Source: Lunularia cruciata
Taxonomy: Eukaryota > Streptophyta > Marchantiopsida > Lunulariales > Lunulariaceae
Assembly: GCA_948567375.1 (NCBI GenBank)
Contig: OX419756.1
Location: forward strand, 71,438,333-71,502,332
Direction: 5' to 3'
DNA length: 64,000 nucleotides
Part shown: piece by piece, positions 47,619 to 59,804 of the stretch
Position numbering within the stretch: position 1 is the first letter of the stretch
How the letters are laid out: each line of letters starts with the position of its first letter
Made by a program: the position numbers and the translations under genes
The notes under the pieces: generated by a model
The model's database searches: none
What the model was told of the DNA's origin: nothing
What the model saw: the letters and a program-made list of their open reading frames with translations, nothing else

Positions 47619-47745
47619 TTATATCTTGAACTTGTCTCTAGACTTAGAGTTGAGCTACAACAATATTGTGATTGAACCATACTTATATCTTGAACTTGTC
47701 TCTAGACTTAGAGTTGAGCTACAACAATATTGTGATTGAACCATA
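47619..47745. repeat. 64-bp tandem duplication, nearly perfect
   Basis: The units 47619-47682 and 47683-47745 (TTATATCTTGAACTTG ... GTGATTGAACCATA) are identical as read, apart from the junction base, so the event is recent or preserved. Confidence 0.9.
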
Positions 47746-49176
47746 GGCAAAGAACCATGATTTGTAGCAAAAGATAAGCAAATTGTGCTCTGTAGACAAT
47801 TGCTCTATGGAATGAATGGACATTATACAAGTACTCTCCATTACAAATAACTTTCCTCTCAAATTCTTTGCTCGTATTGGAGGAAAGTGGTTATCAAAGA
47901 TAAACATATAATCCATCTTGAAGGGTGACTAAGCTCAAAGTAAGTAGATTTAAAATTGATTGAAGATAGACTTGCTTATTTTGTGCTCATTAGGTATAAC
48001 ATATTGTTGAGATTATAAACTACCATTGGTAACCATCACTACATGCATAAATCAACATTATAGGATGTAGAGGGGTAAAAGAGATACTTACTATGAAATA
48101 TAAATATCATATTATTATTAATGAATGTAAATACCATTTATTGTTTCTTAAGAGTTTGGGAACTAGACTATGCATCAAGTATAAGGTTGCAAGGAAATAC
48201 ACTTAATAAATAGGAAGAGGTGGCTAAGTATCAATTTTACACATGTAAAATTTAGGATTTGCGGTCTACAAGTACAAATTGATATCTAGATCTTCCGCAA
48301 TCTTATATAAGCTTCAATTTTTTATTGTTTAAGAGATATATGGATGATTGTAAAACATTTGGATTCTAGTATTGTGAAATGTGGTTATTTAGAGATATAA
48401 TTAAGATGAATAAGTCTAAAAATCCAAGCTCTAGTCATATATTTGGACTTTGAATAATTGAATGAATAAATTCAAGAATGAGTACAAAGAGCAACTTTGA
48501 GATAAAAAGTAAATCAAATTCTCCATATGCTTCCTTCAAAATGATGAATGAATTTGGCCAAACCTAAGTGTCTTGAATGTGGAACTCTTACAGGGAAGAA
48601 CTTTGCATGGGATAATTTTACTTGATAGACTAGAACTTCATAGTAGTTATATACCAAATATTGTTATAGATACATAACACATATGCTTTGAAAGAGAAAT
48701 GACTCCTTGATTCTTATGCAACCCTTAAAATCCGTGCACAAGCAAGACAATAAACTATAAAAATGGATTTCATCATTTGATAGCACCTTTGGTTTTGATG
48801 GGTGGTTTCCACAAAAAAATAAAATCTTTATCATTTCACTCAAGAGTGCTTCCACTTTGAATTGGATATTATTTATTTCCCTATCTTTGCACTTGCAATT
48901 CTAGCATCTTTACTTTAATTGTCTTCTACTTCCTTGTAGAGGCAATCAAATCACCTAATTTTAAAATAACAAGTCATTTCAATGTTTGCCTAAGATCAAA
49001 TCACACGTAAAAATTTCAATCCATTTTTTAAGAAATTCAATATTCTCTAATATAAGATTTATACTAATAGCTATGGTCTCTTGTCATTTTACGCATGAAA
49101 TAATAGTACAAATAAGAAATCATATGCAACCTTATGCATATCCAAAATTTGAGTAGCATATACAAGTCATAAGACA

Positions 49177-49376
49177 ATACCATGAGAGTGCTTAGATGCC
49201 TCATAAAATGGAAGTAAGTTCTTCCACACTAAATGTTTCTATTCATAAAACTATTGCAAGTAGATTTGTAAGCTATAAGCAGATACCATGAGAGTGCTAA
49301 GATGCCTCGTAAAATGGAAGTAAGGTCTTCCACACTTCATATTTCTATTCATAAAACTATTGCAAGTAGATTTGTA
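49177..49376. repeat. 94-bp direct duplication, period 106
   Basis: The units 49177-49270 and 49283-49376 (ATACCATGAGAGTGCT ... GCAAGTAGATTTGTA) differ at only a few positions and are separated by 12 bp. Confidence 0.88.
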
Positions 49377-51481
49377 GCATATAGTTTTGGCATGATATCT
49401 TCACCTTGATTATATGTTCTTTGAAAACTACACTTGTAATTTTTTTATCCATTCAATTTTCTCTTTGCATTTAGTTCACTCTATTGAGAAGGTTGTATGA
49501 TAATTAGAAGTGGTTGCTAAATCTTGTTGATGTTGGTGTTGTGATCTACTTGCTAAGAAAAATACTTGAATTTCTTTCTATTGTCTTAAGATTGTTTTGT
49601 GCATTCTATTTTGATAAATTATCACTTAAATCTGTTGATTCACAAGGAAAAACTTTTGAACTATGAGCAACATGAGAACTTATGTGTTGATTTTTGACAT
49701 TTTGATGTCCTTTATCTATAAGTATGTTAATATTAAACCATCAGATATAATAGAGTGTACATTAATTCTATAGATTTGCACAATTGGATTTATGATTCAT
49801 TTGTAATTTGGAAATGTTCCAAAGACATCTATTGAATGTCCATTGTTTATGGCACATTGACTTGTATGGTGGAGATATCACAATTCATATCATCTATTTT
49901 TTCATGAGTATCCCTTATAAGAAGGGATGGTTGATGAGATAATTTTTTGCATAGTTTAAAGCTTCATTTGAGAATTTCACCCTAATTTATATATAAGTTA
50001 ATTATCTTGTTTTCTTGTTAAGATTTTCTACCCATCCTTATAATTTAAACTTAAAATATTTCTTACTCTCATAAAAAATCATCAAACAATGAGATTTATG
50101 TACTTACTTTTTGAGTTAACAATTTCATCAACTTTGGCCATAGAGTTGTAATAGTACAATATAACATCTATTTCTTAAATGTTGCTTTGAACTTTGTCTA
50201 ATTATCTATCTACTGATATAAGAAAATTTAAATCTTCTACTATATTTTATGTATATAACTTATCTTACCTTTCAAAGTCTATCATTTTCTTGATTTTATT
50301 ACAAACCTTCAACCAAAGCCATCTTTTAAGAGTTTATAAGCAATGTGTAAGTAAGTGTATGAAAATTAATCACACTAGTACTTAGAATCAATTCATTCTC
50401 TTAGAGTTAAATTTTGTATAAGAAATAAATCAATAATCTAGGAAATTATTATTTAAGATATAGTAGTAAATTTTATGATAGATTTGGATCACATATATAT
50501 CAATATGTAGTGTTGAAGGTCTTCATAGATATTGAAGTCCTTTTTAAAGGACTTGGACTCCAAAATCATATAAAGTGGATGAGATTTTGAGCACTTAAAT
50601 AAGAAACATGGAATATTATCATAGGAAATACTAAGGTTTCAAAGATTGTAATATGAAACATATAATAACATTTGAAACTAATTTCACTATTTAATAGTAG
50701 ACAATACCATAGATTTGGATTCAATATTCTAGATAGGATCAAGATCTTGAAATATACTACAAATTTGGACTCCAATTTATAGAAAAAAGAAAGATTTCTT
50801 AGGAATTAAAAGGATATGGAATGAAATTTAAAAGGCAAGACAAAGGTTTGTTATTCCAACCAAATTTGACTCCAAACCATAAACAAAGAATAATTTATGA
50901 AGACTTGAATGGATTTAAAACATAATATAATAGATAAAATAGAATGTGTTTAAGATTGTAATAATTTTTTATTTATCTATGAGTTTTTTATTACAAATAA
51001 TTGATAAGAGTTCTTGGATTGGAGTGGATTTGGATGTCATATCAATAAGGAGCAAAAGAGTATTAAAGTTGGCTATGGATTTAGATTCCAAATGCATCAA
51101 GAGAGGAAGATGTCTACTAAATAGACTTGGACTAAAAGATCATACATAAGAAGGAATCCAAAAGTAAAAAAATTAAAAAGTGTTGATTTTGTGGAGAATT
51201 TTAAGGTGTTGAAGTAGGTAACAATTATCTACTTTGAATCCTTAATGAGAGATTAATATCTGAAATATTTTTATTAGTTTGGTACTTTGTATATATGGGA
51301 GAAAGGAATTTTATCTCCATCATAAATTTGGATATTATATCCATAGAAAAATGAATTATTGCCCATAATATTCAAATATTAGCAATCTAAGGTGCAAGTA
51401 AATGAATATCTTCTACATGAAGTTCCTCAATTATCTTATTTAAATCATCTTCAAGCTCAACTACCATTATAATTCCTTTAC

Positions 51482-51705
51482 AAAGCAGTGGCTGGTGCAA
51501 TCTATAGGAGAGCAATCACACTAGGTGATGCTTCTTTGGATGCTATAGTTGTTTGTAGACCATACAACTTGCATAGCTTGGATATCTTAGGTGGGATAGG
51601 GCAGATTTCTCATATAGACTCTATTGAGGCCTAACCACATTATACCTTTTTTGTCTCTCCCTTGTACGGCTTGATGAGGTCTTCCCATTCTTTGTGTTCT
51701 CTATG
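51482..51705 (+). mobile_element. LINE 3' end, truncated
   Basis: The + strand reads KAVAGAIYRRAITLGDAS, matching the C-terminal block near 31985-32035 of the longer LINE-like remnant, then continues into the tail (CTATTGAGGCCTAACC ... TTTTTTGTCTCTCCCTTG). It ends where the solo LTR begins. This ties the tail repeats elsewhere to a LINE-like element. Confidence 0.6.
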
Positions 51706-52444
51706 TGTAATACTCCGAGGACAAGAGAAGAGAAAAAACATAGATTACACACTCAAATATTTGGTGCCCCAAAGGAGCACCTTCTCTTTATTATATAGAC
51801 AAAGAGGATCTCCTCCAAGGAAGCTCCACCATAGGATTAGGCACACAGATAGGTGACATGTCAGCAAGCTCCACCCTTGGATTACTTACTTGGATGGGTG
51901 ACATGTCGGTCTAGGTCCTATCTGGTTGGTCAAACAAGCTTTGACCAAAGGAAATCTTTAAGAGAATCTTCTTGTAGGAATCTTACAATCACGTAAGGTA
52001 CCATTGGAAAGCTCTCGATGAGACAAACCAAGGAGGTCAAAAGGTAAGCCTTTCCTCTATTGGAAGGGGGGAGGAATCTGCACATTTTTTAGGCCTAATT
52101 CATCCGTTTAGGCCTCCAAAATTGCCTTCAAAGATTTTAGGTATATTTTGGTTCCTACTCTATTAGTATAAGTTCCCTTTTGGTGATACCTCTTTCTGAT
52201 ATGTTTAGTCCATCATGTGGAACATCCTTCCAAATGTTACCAAACCAATTCTCACCTTTAAATCATACGTCTAGCTATTGGTTATAAGGTTCTCAAGTCT
52301 ATTTTGGTTTCTGCACTATTAGTAGAAATACTCTTTTGGTGATATTTCTATCTGATATATTTTGACCATCATGTATATTATCATTCTAGATGTTACCAAA
52401 CCAAATTTCACATCTATATCATATGCCTAGCTCTTGGTATTACA
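51706..52444 (-). repeat. solo LTR, family A (739 bp)
   Basis: It begins TGTAATACTCCGAGG and ends GGTATTACA on the + strand, the reverse complement of 4181-4911, and closely similar. Flanks CTATG (51701-51705) and ATATG (52445-52449) are a 5-bp target duplication with one change. It is inserted in the LINE tail. Confidence 0.9.
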
Positions 52445-52449
52445 ATATG

Positions 52450-55400
52450 CTCTTGGCTTTTTCTTTTTGATTCCTTTACATTCAATCTCTTACGTTGTAG
52501 GAAATTCCTCTCCGCCTACCACTCTTTGGTCTTATTGTCAAATTCTCCTAATCTTCAAGCATCCATTTTTATTCCACTCTTTTATTTTCCTAGAAGTTGT
52601 ATCATTTGTTTATATTGTATATTGTATCTATTATATCTACTATAAGTCTTTTTAAGTTATATCATTTATTATTACCATTGATTAAATATTATCTCCAACT
52701 TTACTTTGATTTCTCCAATAAAAAATATGTTCCTCTTGCAACCTACCATGCTTAGGAATTTCTCATAATGAAACTACAAGTCACAAGTGGATTGAAACTC
52801 TTTAAAATACTTGGAAGTGTCATTGGTAGTATTATTAACTATAACTTTGCATGCATATACTATTATGTAGACATCTAATATGCAAATAGAATCACAATGG
52901 TGTTGCTTGGTGGAAGCTAGTGTAAAGACAATATAGCTCATAATACAAAAATATCATGTATCAAAGATAATAAGAATGGGATAATTGATATGGTATACTT
53001 TTGTGTGTTATTGTTGGTAGATTGAAGATGATCTATGGAAAACTAACTCCAAATTTACTCACATAATTTTGCAAATAAAATTTTATCCCCATGTAAGTTT
53101 TGTAAAAGACTACAAAGAGGTCCTTTCTGCATATTGTAAAGATACATATAGTGAGATAACTCTTGATATGGGTTTCTATAAAGAAGACTGGAGAATTTAG
53201 CATATTCTCTTAGTTACTTGTAAAAGAAAAGAAGTTTACACATAAAATGAATGATTGTAGATACGAACAAGGATTCAAATGGAATTTTTATGGATACCTT
53301 TAAAAAATTACTCCAATAAAATCTTTGATGGTTGGAAAAACTTATTATATGCAAACTTTAGGATATAAATTTTTCTCCTTGTATCATCTAGATTACTTGT
53401 AATCTCTAAAAATTGTATGGATAACCTTTTGGTGCTCCATACAATTTTAATATGGCTACAAATATTTATTGTAAAATTCACTTACCCTTGCTATGCAACA
53501 CTTCTAGATTTTAGAGATTTCCCATACAAGCAATTATAAGCATCCATAAATGCTATTTGAACTCCTTAATATAGTAAGTCTTCTACATAAATCACCAACA
53601 ATAACAAACTATAACGTGATGTGATGTGGAGAAGAAAGAATCTAACAGAAATTTATTAATTAGACTAATTGTACTCCATGGAAAATTGAGGTATTAGAAG
53701 TTAACCTTCATAAAAAGACTCTAAATTATAAGGAAAGTATATTTTTACTTTTGATGGGATTGCTTATGTCATTGGGAAAACATAAAAAAAGGTTAGCTTG
53801 AAGGATAACTTGTGTTAAAACTATGTAGAGCTAGTGCTACTTGGTGCTATACTTACTAATGATGGGTCTTTATTTAGTGTAATAATTTGCTGAGATCATA
53901 AATTTTGAAAGTGAACTTCCTCTACATGTAAAGATTATATAGACTATGTATAAAGACCCTATTTAGACTATTTTTATAAAAGGTATTATGAAATATTAAA
54001 CAAAATTTTAAATTACTCTTGCTACACTTAAGATTACCACATCCAATGCTTCTTGATCTACCATACTATTGTTCTTGTGGAGTCTTTTGTGACACTCAAG
54101 ACATACAATTTATACAATGTGCTTGAGTAGAGAGCATACCAAGGTACATGATAACATCTAAGATATAAAGGCATAGATCTTTTAGTCTATACTCCCATGT
54201 AAAATAATATAAATACTTTTGTCTACATATTTCCAAGTATATATTAAGTGGTTGTTGGACATACAAATTTTATTCTCTAAACGAGTGAGAGTTGATACCA
54301 TTAGCATATTCAATGTATTAGATCCAAACTTATAGATCCAACCGCACATTTGTTCTTACATGCATATTGTATTGCATTTGGATTTAATAGTTTCATCCTC
54401 CCAAGGAATGAGAGCTAACATTGTAAGCTTCATATATAGTAGATGTACAATAGAAAGCTTTGTGTCTACATAGATAAAAGTCTTTGTAGTGCTCCCAAGT
54501 TTGGGTTTATTTACATGTGCAACTTCAAAGGAAACTCATATTGGACATTAGTGGACACATAGTTAGTTGTATTAATTGATATCTTTATCACATATATTGT
54601 CATTTGATTTATTAGTATAATTTTCTATTTTGCTTATTATTATTACTTTTGTTTTTTTTGTGTTGGGCCTCTCTTATATTTTGCATTTCTTATCAAAGCA
54701 TGTTTTTTATTGCTTGTACCTTTTTTTGTATTGGTTGGAGGATCTCTATCATGGTACATTTAAATTTGGGGTGGACTTCTTTTGTGTGAGCTAAGATTTC
54801 AAAAAGCATGAGAAGCAAGTTGGTTTAGTGACATTCTTAAAATTGTACATTATATACTTGCCAAAATTACATTAATTTTGCCAAATCATTCATTAATTTT
54901 ATATATTCAAAAGTAAACATATATTGCTTTGTAGATTATAGTGTTAAAGTCACTCCATTCTGCTACCATCCTTGTCTTTAAATCTCATCTTTGATTATAA
55001 TATAGATTTAAAAGCAAGCAATTGATCCATATACATATAACTGTTATGGCAATAAAAAATTGTTACCAAGTTTGCTCTCCCAAAATCAAGATTGGCCACT
55101 TTACGCTTTGATGCTACTCTCTTATCATGCAAATCCAAATTTAACATTGCACATCCGTTTCTTTGTACATGCAAGGTCTAGAGTACACAAGCAATCCTTA
55201 ATCCATTGGACGTCCTACAAAGGTTTTAGTTTCTAGTAGAAGGTTTGAAGGCATTGGGTTATAGGAGAGTATAAAGTTTTTAGTTCATTATCTTAGACAC
55301 TTTAGTTCAAGCTAGTATTTATTTCCTTGTATTTATTTGATCATTGGATTATAGAAATATTCATATATCTCAATGAATGTATGAACACTCATACCCTTGC

Positions 55401-56985
55401 CAACATCCTCATTGATGTGCTTTTACATAATATAGTTAGGATTATCTCTTATGGATAGAAAGGCTTTAGACTTAACTCCATGCCTCCACTTTGATTGAGT
55501 ACTTTTGCTTTACATTTTAGGATTTTATTATTGCACTCCACCTAAAGTTGTATGTACTACATCCAACACTTTTAGGGCTACAAGACTAATAGTGTTTTAG
55601 GACTTCAAGATTGGTGTACTTGTGGATCTACATATGACACACATGGCATACACATTTTTATGAGGTACTATAGATGTAGAGCACAATATAATTCATGATA
55701 TCATTCAAGTTACAATGGTATATACATTGTGATCTACTTGATCCCAAGTACATATTGAGTGGTAGTTTGATATGCCTAGACCGTCTCCTTGGCAGACGAG
55801 GGCCAATATAGTGATATTCAAAGATAGACGATGCACCTTGTTTGATGTGGTGCTTGCAAATCCATAAGAGCAAAGTCATTTGCAAGAGCAAGCTTCCAAG
55901 TAAGAGCTACAATGATCATCATTACTAAGTGGAAGGAGTACCATTATGCAACATAAGTACTCTCTTATACTTGAGAGTCTTTGGCTATGGAGATCTTTAA
56001 GCATTCACATGATCAATTGATGATTTCCTTTGAGATGCAATATAAGGTTCCCTATAGAGGACAAGAGCTTTGGTTATCTTTCCAACTATGCTCACTTATT
56101 ATTTCTAATTAAAAAACTTGGTCACTTTACAATGCTCTCATGCATTGGGTTTTCATAGACTGACAACTTGAATAAGAGTTTGTATTCTGTCTAGAGTACT
56201 CCCTTTCTTTTTACTATAAATAATAGTAATAATAATAAAAACAAATAGAATAAATTAAATTAAAGGACCTATATCACATCCTTTAAGTATATATTACTTT
56301 GTTCCTTTCCTCCTTAGTTGGCCGTGTGGGCAGTGCTGTAGTTCTGCTTTGGATTTTAGCCATTTTTCTTTAGGCTAAGTGCTTTTTATCTCTTTTACGT
56401 CTCTTGTTGCCCTTGCATTCCCTTTTCATAGGTACTTTGAGTATACTATTTGATGTTCCAAAAGCTTCATCTGCAGTCTCCTTTAGCGTCTTATGCAGTA
56501 ATTTAATTTAATTTCTACAGATATGCATTTGGTAACATATGGGAAACGAAGATCTAACCGGTGATTGCCAAGAGTAGAAACTCGTAAGCTCAAACCAATC
56601 TACACATGCAAGATAAAAGTTTGTTTTATTTTTTTAATGAGTCTAATCATAAAAACCTTTAACTGGATAATAACAAATGGTATTGGAACGGACATGAGTC
56701 TCCATTAGGAGTGTATCGTACTTTATTTCGGAAAAAGATACACTACTGTTATTTATTTCTCCAGAAGTTTCATTGCCAAACGTTCCGAAAAGAAAATAAT
56801 TTCACACCTGGATGACCTCAACAATCACTTAAATTGTGAAGTAGAGTTAAATATGTGTACATTAGATCATTTTTTCTTAATGAATACAGTTTGAATCTTA
56901 ATCATAAAACATTATTTCTGAATCCTTGCTAGAGGGTGAAACTTGTCTTTATTTTTTGAATCATTTCCTCTGGATGAAACTCTTT
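52450..56985. other. AT-rich intergenic DNA with two possible LINE fragments
   Basis: No host gene seen. At about 54070-54110 (YCSCGVFCDT) and 55611-55645 (WCTCGSTYDTHGIHI) the + strand reads a Cys-rich motif like the one at 31282-31320, and both are followed by a similar stretch ending AGTATATATT.AGTGG / AGTACATATTGAGTGG. They may be two decayed LINE copies. The rest is unassigned. Confidence 0.4.
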
Positions 56986-56989
56986 TAAA

Positions 56990-57095
56990 CAAAACTCTAT
57001 TGGGGCTTAGCCCCATGTTACCTTTTTTTTTCTCTCCCTTGTACGGCTTGATGGGTCTTCCCATCCTTCCTTTTTCCTACGCGGTCGCCTTTCTT
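56990..57095 (+). mobile_element. LINE-tail fragment
   Basis: It contains the perfect palindrome TGGGGCTTAGCCCCA (57000-57014) followed by a T-run, TCTCTCCCTTGTACGGCTTG and GGTCTTCCCATCCTTCC, then GGTCGCCTTTC. It is the best kept of the tail copies. Confidence 0.65.
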
Positions 57096-57157
57096 TAAAC
57101 ACCTGATTTGCATATTTAGGTTAACGTACTCTCCACTCCACAGTCTTGACTAAGCGT

Positions 57158-57171
57158 GGGGGGGGGGGGGG
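57158..57171. repeat. poly-G run (14 G)
   Basis: This is the longest G homopolymer in the window, in the upstream region of MED4; such runs can form unusual structures and are prone to length change. Confidence 0.9.
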
Positions 57172-57594
57172 AAGGAGAGGTGAATAGCACTCGCGAAACA
57201 TGTAAATAAATTTTCAAACGACAAAATTCAGATTATACAGTCTCGTCATATGTGCTTGTTCATTACGTTGATTTCTCGGGTGACATGGTATGTAGCGTTT
57301 ACACATCGAGTAGTTGGCCTTGTAACCTACATTAACAGGTTTACTCCTTTCTGAAAACCTTTAACCTCCGGTTATTTTGTTTTTTCTTACCACTTCCTCA
57401 GTTTGAGCCTTTGCGGATGGAAGGTAGCTGCCGTAAAACGGAAAGTATATCCCATGGGAACTCGGCTTCAGAGACTCTTCGTCTAGCGGGGAATGCGATC
57501 GTTACTGGTTGGTTCTCGGGGTGCTTTTCGGATTGTGGGTGTTTGGTAGCTCACATTGGATACCAGTTCACTTGTTACTGATTTGGGGTCATAG

Positions 57595-57725
57595 GCCAGT
57601 TCAGCGAACATATCATAAATTGCAGAGGAAGAAGTCTCGAAAAGGCGACCACCTAGAACAAAAGAAGGATGGGAAGACCCCATCAAGCCGTAGAGGGAGA
57701 AGAGGTTTGATCGTAACGATGAGGG
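57595..57725 (-). mobile_element. LINE-tail fragment, inverted, in the MED4 upstream region
   Basis: On the - strand it reads CTACGGCTTGATGGGGTCTTC, CCATCCTTCTTTTGTTCTAGG and TGGTCGCCTTTTCGAGAC, the same order as 57040-57095. It lies ~240 bp before the MED4 start codon and may be part of the promoter or 5' UTR. Confidence 0.65.
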
Positions 57726-57958
57726 AAAGCGTTCTGCCAAATTTACGGGTGGACGTTGTGGTGTGACACTGGCTGAAGACATTCAAGAGAGTCGGGCACA
57801 CGAGTCGAAATGAGCACGAGAGCGCTGTCTGAGCGGTATATTCTGTGGGAGTAAGTTTCGTGATTAGGTTTACCACTGGCCGATCCAGGGCTTCTAATGC
57901 CAGAGAGTTCAGGATTGTTTAAAGTTTGACCGGTTGGAATTTTAGTCGAGTTTCAAAT

Positions 57959-59804
57959 ATGGCGACCGCGGAAGTCCTAGTGCAAAACCTGTCTAGCAGA
58001 GGAGGTGCACAGGCGTTGCAGAGTGTTCCTCCACAGCGCCGTGCACAGCTGCTCTTGCTGCACATGGCTGGCCTCTCTAATCGCCTTCTCGAGCTTGCAG
58101 GTACTGCATACTCCTCGTCTGGCTTTTGACCGGGTGTTGTGGTCATGTTGTGTATTGCAATTGTGGTTGGGATTTTTTTAATTTTTTTGGTTCTGCTTCC
58201 TTGTCGAGAATTTGTTCCAAAATGTCGAAACCTAGACTCTCCTGCCAATGTGCATAAATTTTATCACTATGTTACCTCCTCTTGCAACGAGCTGAGTGGC
58301 TGCTCACGGATCACTGATATAGAATTGTGACGAATGATTACAAAGCTATGCGTTATCTAAATGCACATCGGCTAAAATGTAACAGGTTTGTAGTCCGTTG
58401 CAAATCATCATACAAAAACGGGTTGTCTTTATGAGCTCTGTGTGTTAACCTGGTCACTCACTACCTGGAAGTCGCAGCTCCTTAGTCAGCCCGCTAAGAT
58501 ATATCAAAGAGGTCATGTGTACCTGTTTAGCTGGCTGGAATTATCTGCACCTTCAGGAGGGTTTATCACCCCTTGCAAGACAATGAAGACTCTCTGAGTT
58601 AGGCTTGAGGTTGTGAACTATTGTTTTACGTGCATTCCAGAGATCGCCTCCTTTCACTGGTGCAAAGAGCAAGTAATCTCTTGTAAGCAGACTATTCGCT
58701 CTTTACACTTTTGGTATGGATATCACAGGCAGTCGTAGTTTTCGAACGAATCCAAGTTTCTGTACTCAGAGGTTTATTTCACCTTGAAACATAAATGCAA
58801 CCGCAGGCAGCAAGGATTGGCAGGGTGGTCAGAACAAGCCTGCATTGCCTTCGTTGTTACCAGGTGCAGTGTTGCCACCCGAGGGAGCGGCAGCCACCAC
58901 CCCAAAAGACGTACTGGCACTGCTTGACCACCACCAGACACTTCTGTTTGAGGCACTAGCGGAGCTTACAGAGCTCCAAGAGATGGAGGCAGAGAAGCAA
59001 CGAATTGTGGAGGCTATTGCGTCCAAGGATTTGGCTATGCGAGACTTCGCGAAGCGCTTGCGAGATGCCCAACAAGTTTTGGAGGCGACCGTGGAGGAGT
59101 TCGAGGATTATCGACGACCTAAGAGGAAGCCCGGTTCAGACGCGAGTAGTGGTATAGGGCTGGGAACCATCAACGTCCAGGAACTAGTGGCTTACGCGCA
59201 CCGCATCAGTTACACTACATTTGCTCCCCCTGAGTTTGCCGAAGGTGCCGCTTTGCGAGGCGCACTTCCTCCAGCTCCTCAAGACGAACAAATGCGTGCA
59301 TCCAGATTGTATCACGTCAGTGAACTTGATCTTGGACTCCCTAAAGCAGTTGAGCGGGTTGTATCCCCTCTCACAACTGCAGATGGCCTATCTAATATGA
59401 GAGTCGATGGTATGCAAGCTGTAGGCCTGGTTGGTTTGCCTCCTCCTCCACCCGGATGGAAGCCTGGTATGCCATTAGAGTTGCCTTTGGAGTTGCCACC
59501 CATGCCTCCGGGATGGAAACCTGGAGATCCAATACCTTTACCTGCAGACATGCCCCCACTTCCACCAGCAGGATGGAAACCTGGAGATGCTGTGGTTTTG
59601 CCGCCCGCCTTTGCACCCTTCCCCGGCGTGGAGGGAGGACTACCTGCTGGACCTATCAAAGCTCCACCTCTGCCTGGTCCCCCTATACCAGCTCCAGGCG
59701 TCATTCAGGTGCCATTCGTGCAGCTTGATCTTAATCCTGAGCTTGAGGATGAATTTGGGAGCGAGTATAGCGATGAAGATGGCACCTCCGACGATGATGA
59801 CTAA
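57959..59804 (+). CDS. MED4: Mediator complex subunit 4 (MED4), 379 aa, two exons
   Basis: MED4 is a middle-module subunit of Mediator, which links transcription factors to RNA polymerase II in the nucleus. Exons 57959-58100 and 58807-59804 join in phase 1 (LLELAG / SKDWQGG) with a 706-bp GT-AG intron and total 1140 nt. The ATG has A at -3 and G at +4. Seen in the protein: a helical region (LLDHHQTLLFEALAELTELQ, then EKQRIVEAIASKDLAMRDF), the plant MED4 signature YAHRISYTTFAPPEF followed by LRGALPPAPQDEQMRAS, a Pro-rich part with three PPGWKPG-type repeats (about residues 230-290), and an acidic tail (SEYSDEDGTSDDDD). Length is a little under what I remember for flowering-plant MED4. Possible - strand ORFs here (59312-59704) are shadows. 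Confidence 0.88.

Larger units (their letters stand above)
46260..51480. other. AT-rich intergenic DNA, no gene recognised
   Basis: Many stops in all frames; the longest ORFs are under 80 codons and unlike any family I know. Two recent-looking tandem duplications are listed separately. Confidence 0.6.

Noticed and set aside
49177-49376. CRISPR-like direct repeats
   Set aside because: Only two 94-bp units with a 12-bp gap; no array, and the genome is a plant.
58139-58330. ORF with a hydrophobic segment (63 codons)
   Set aside because: It lies wholly in the MED4 intron, begins just after the donor, and has no family resemblance.
59312-59704. Gly/Pro-rich - strand ORF of 130 codons
   Set aside because: It is the complement of the Pro-rich GWKPG region of MED4; repeats of Pro/Gly codons open both strands.
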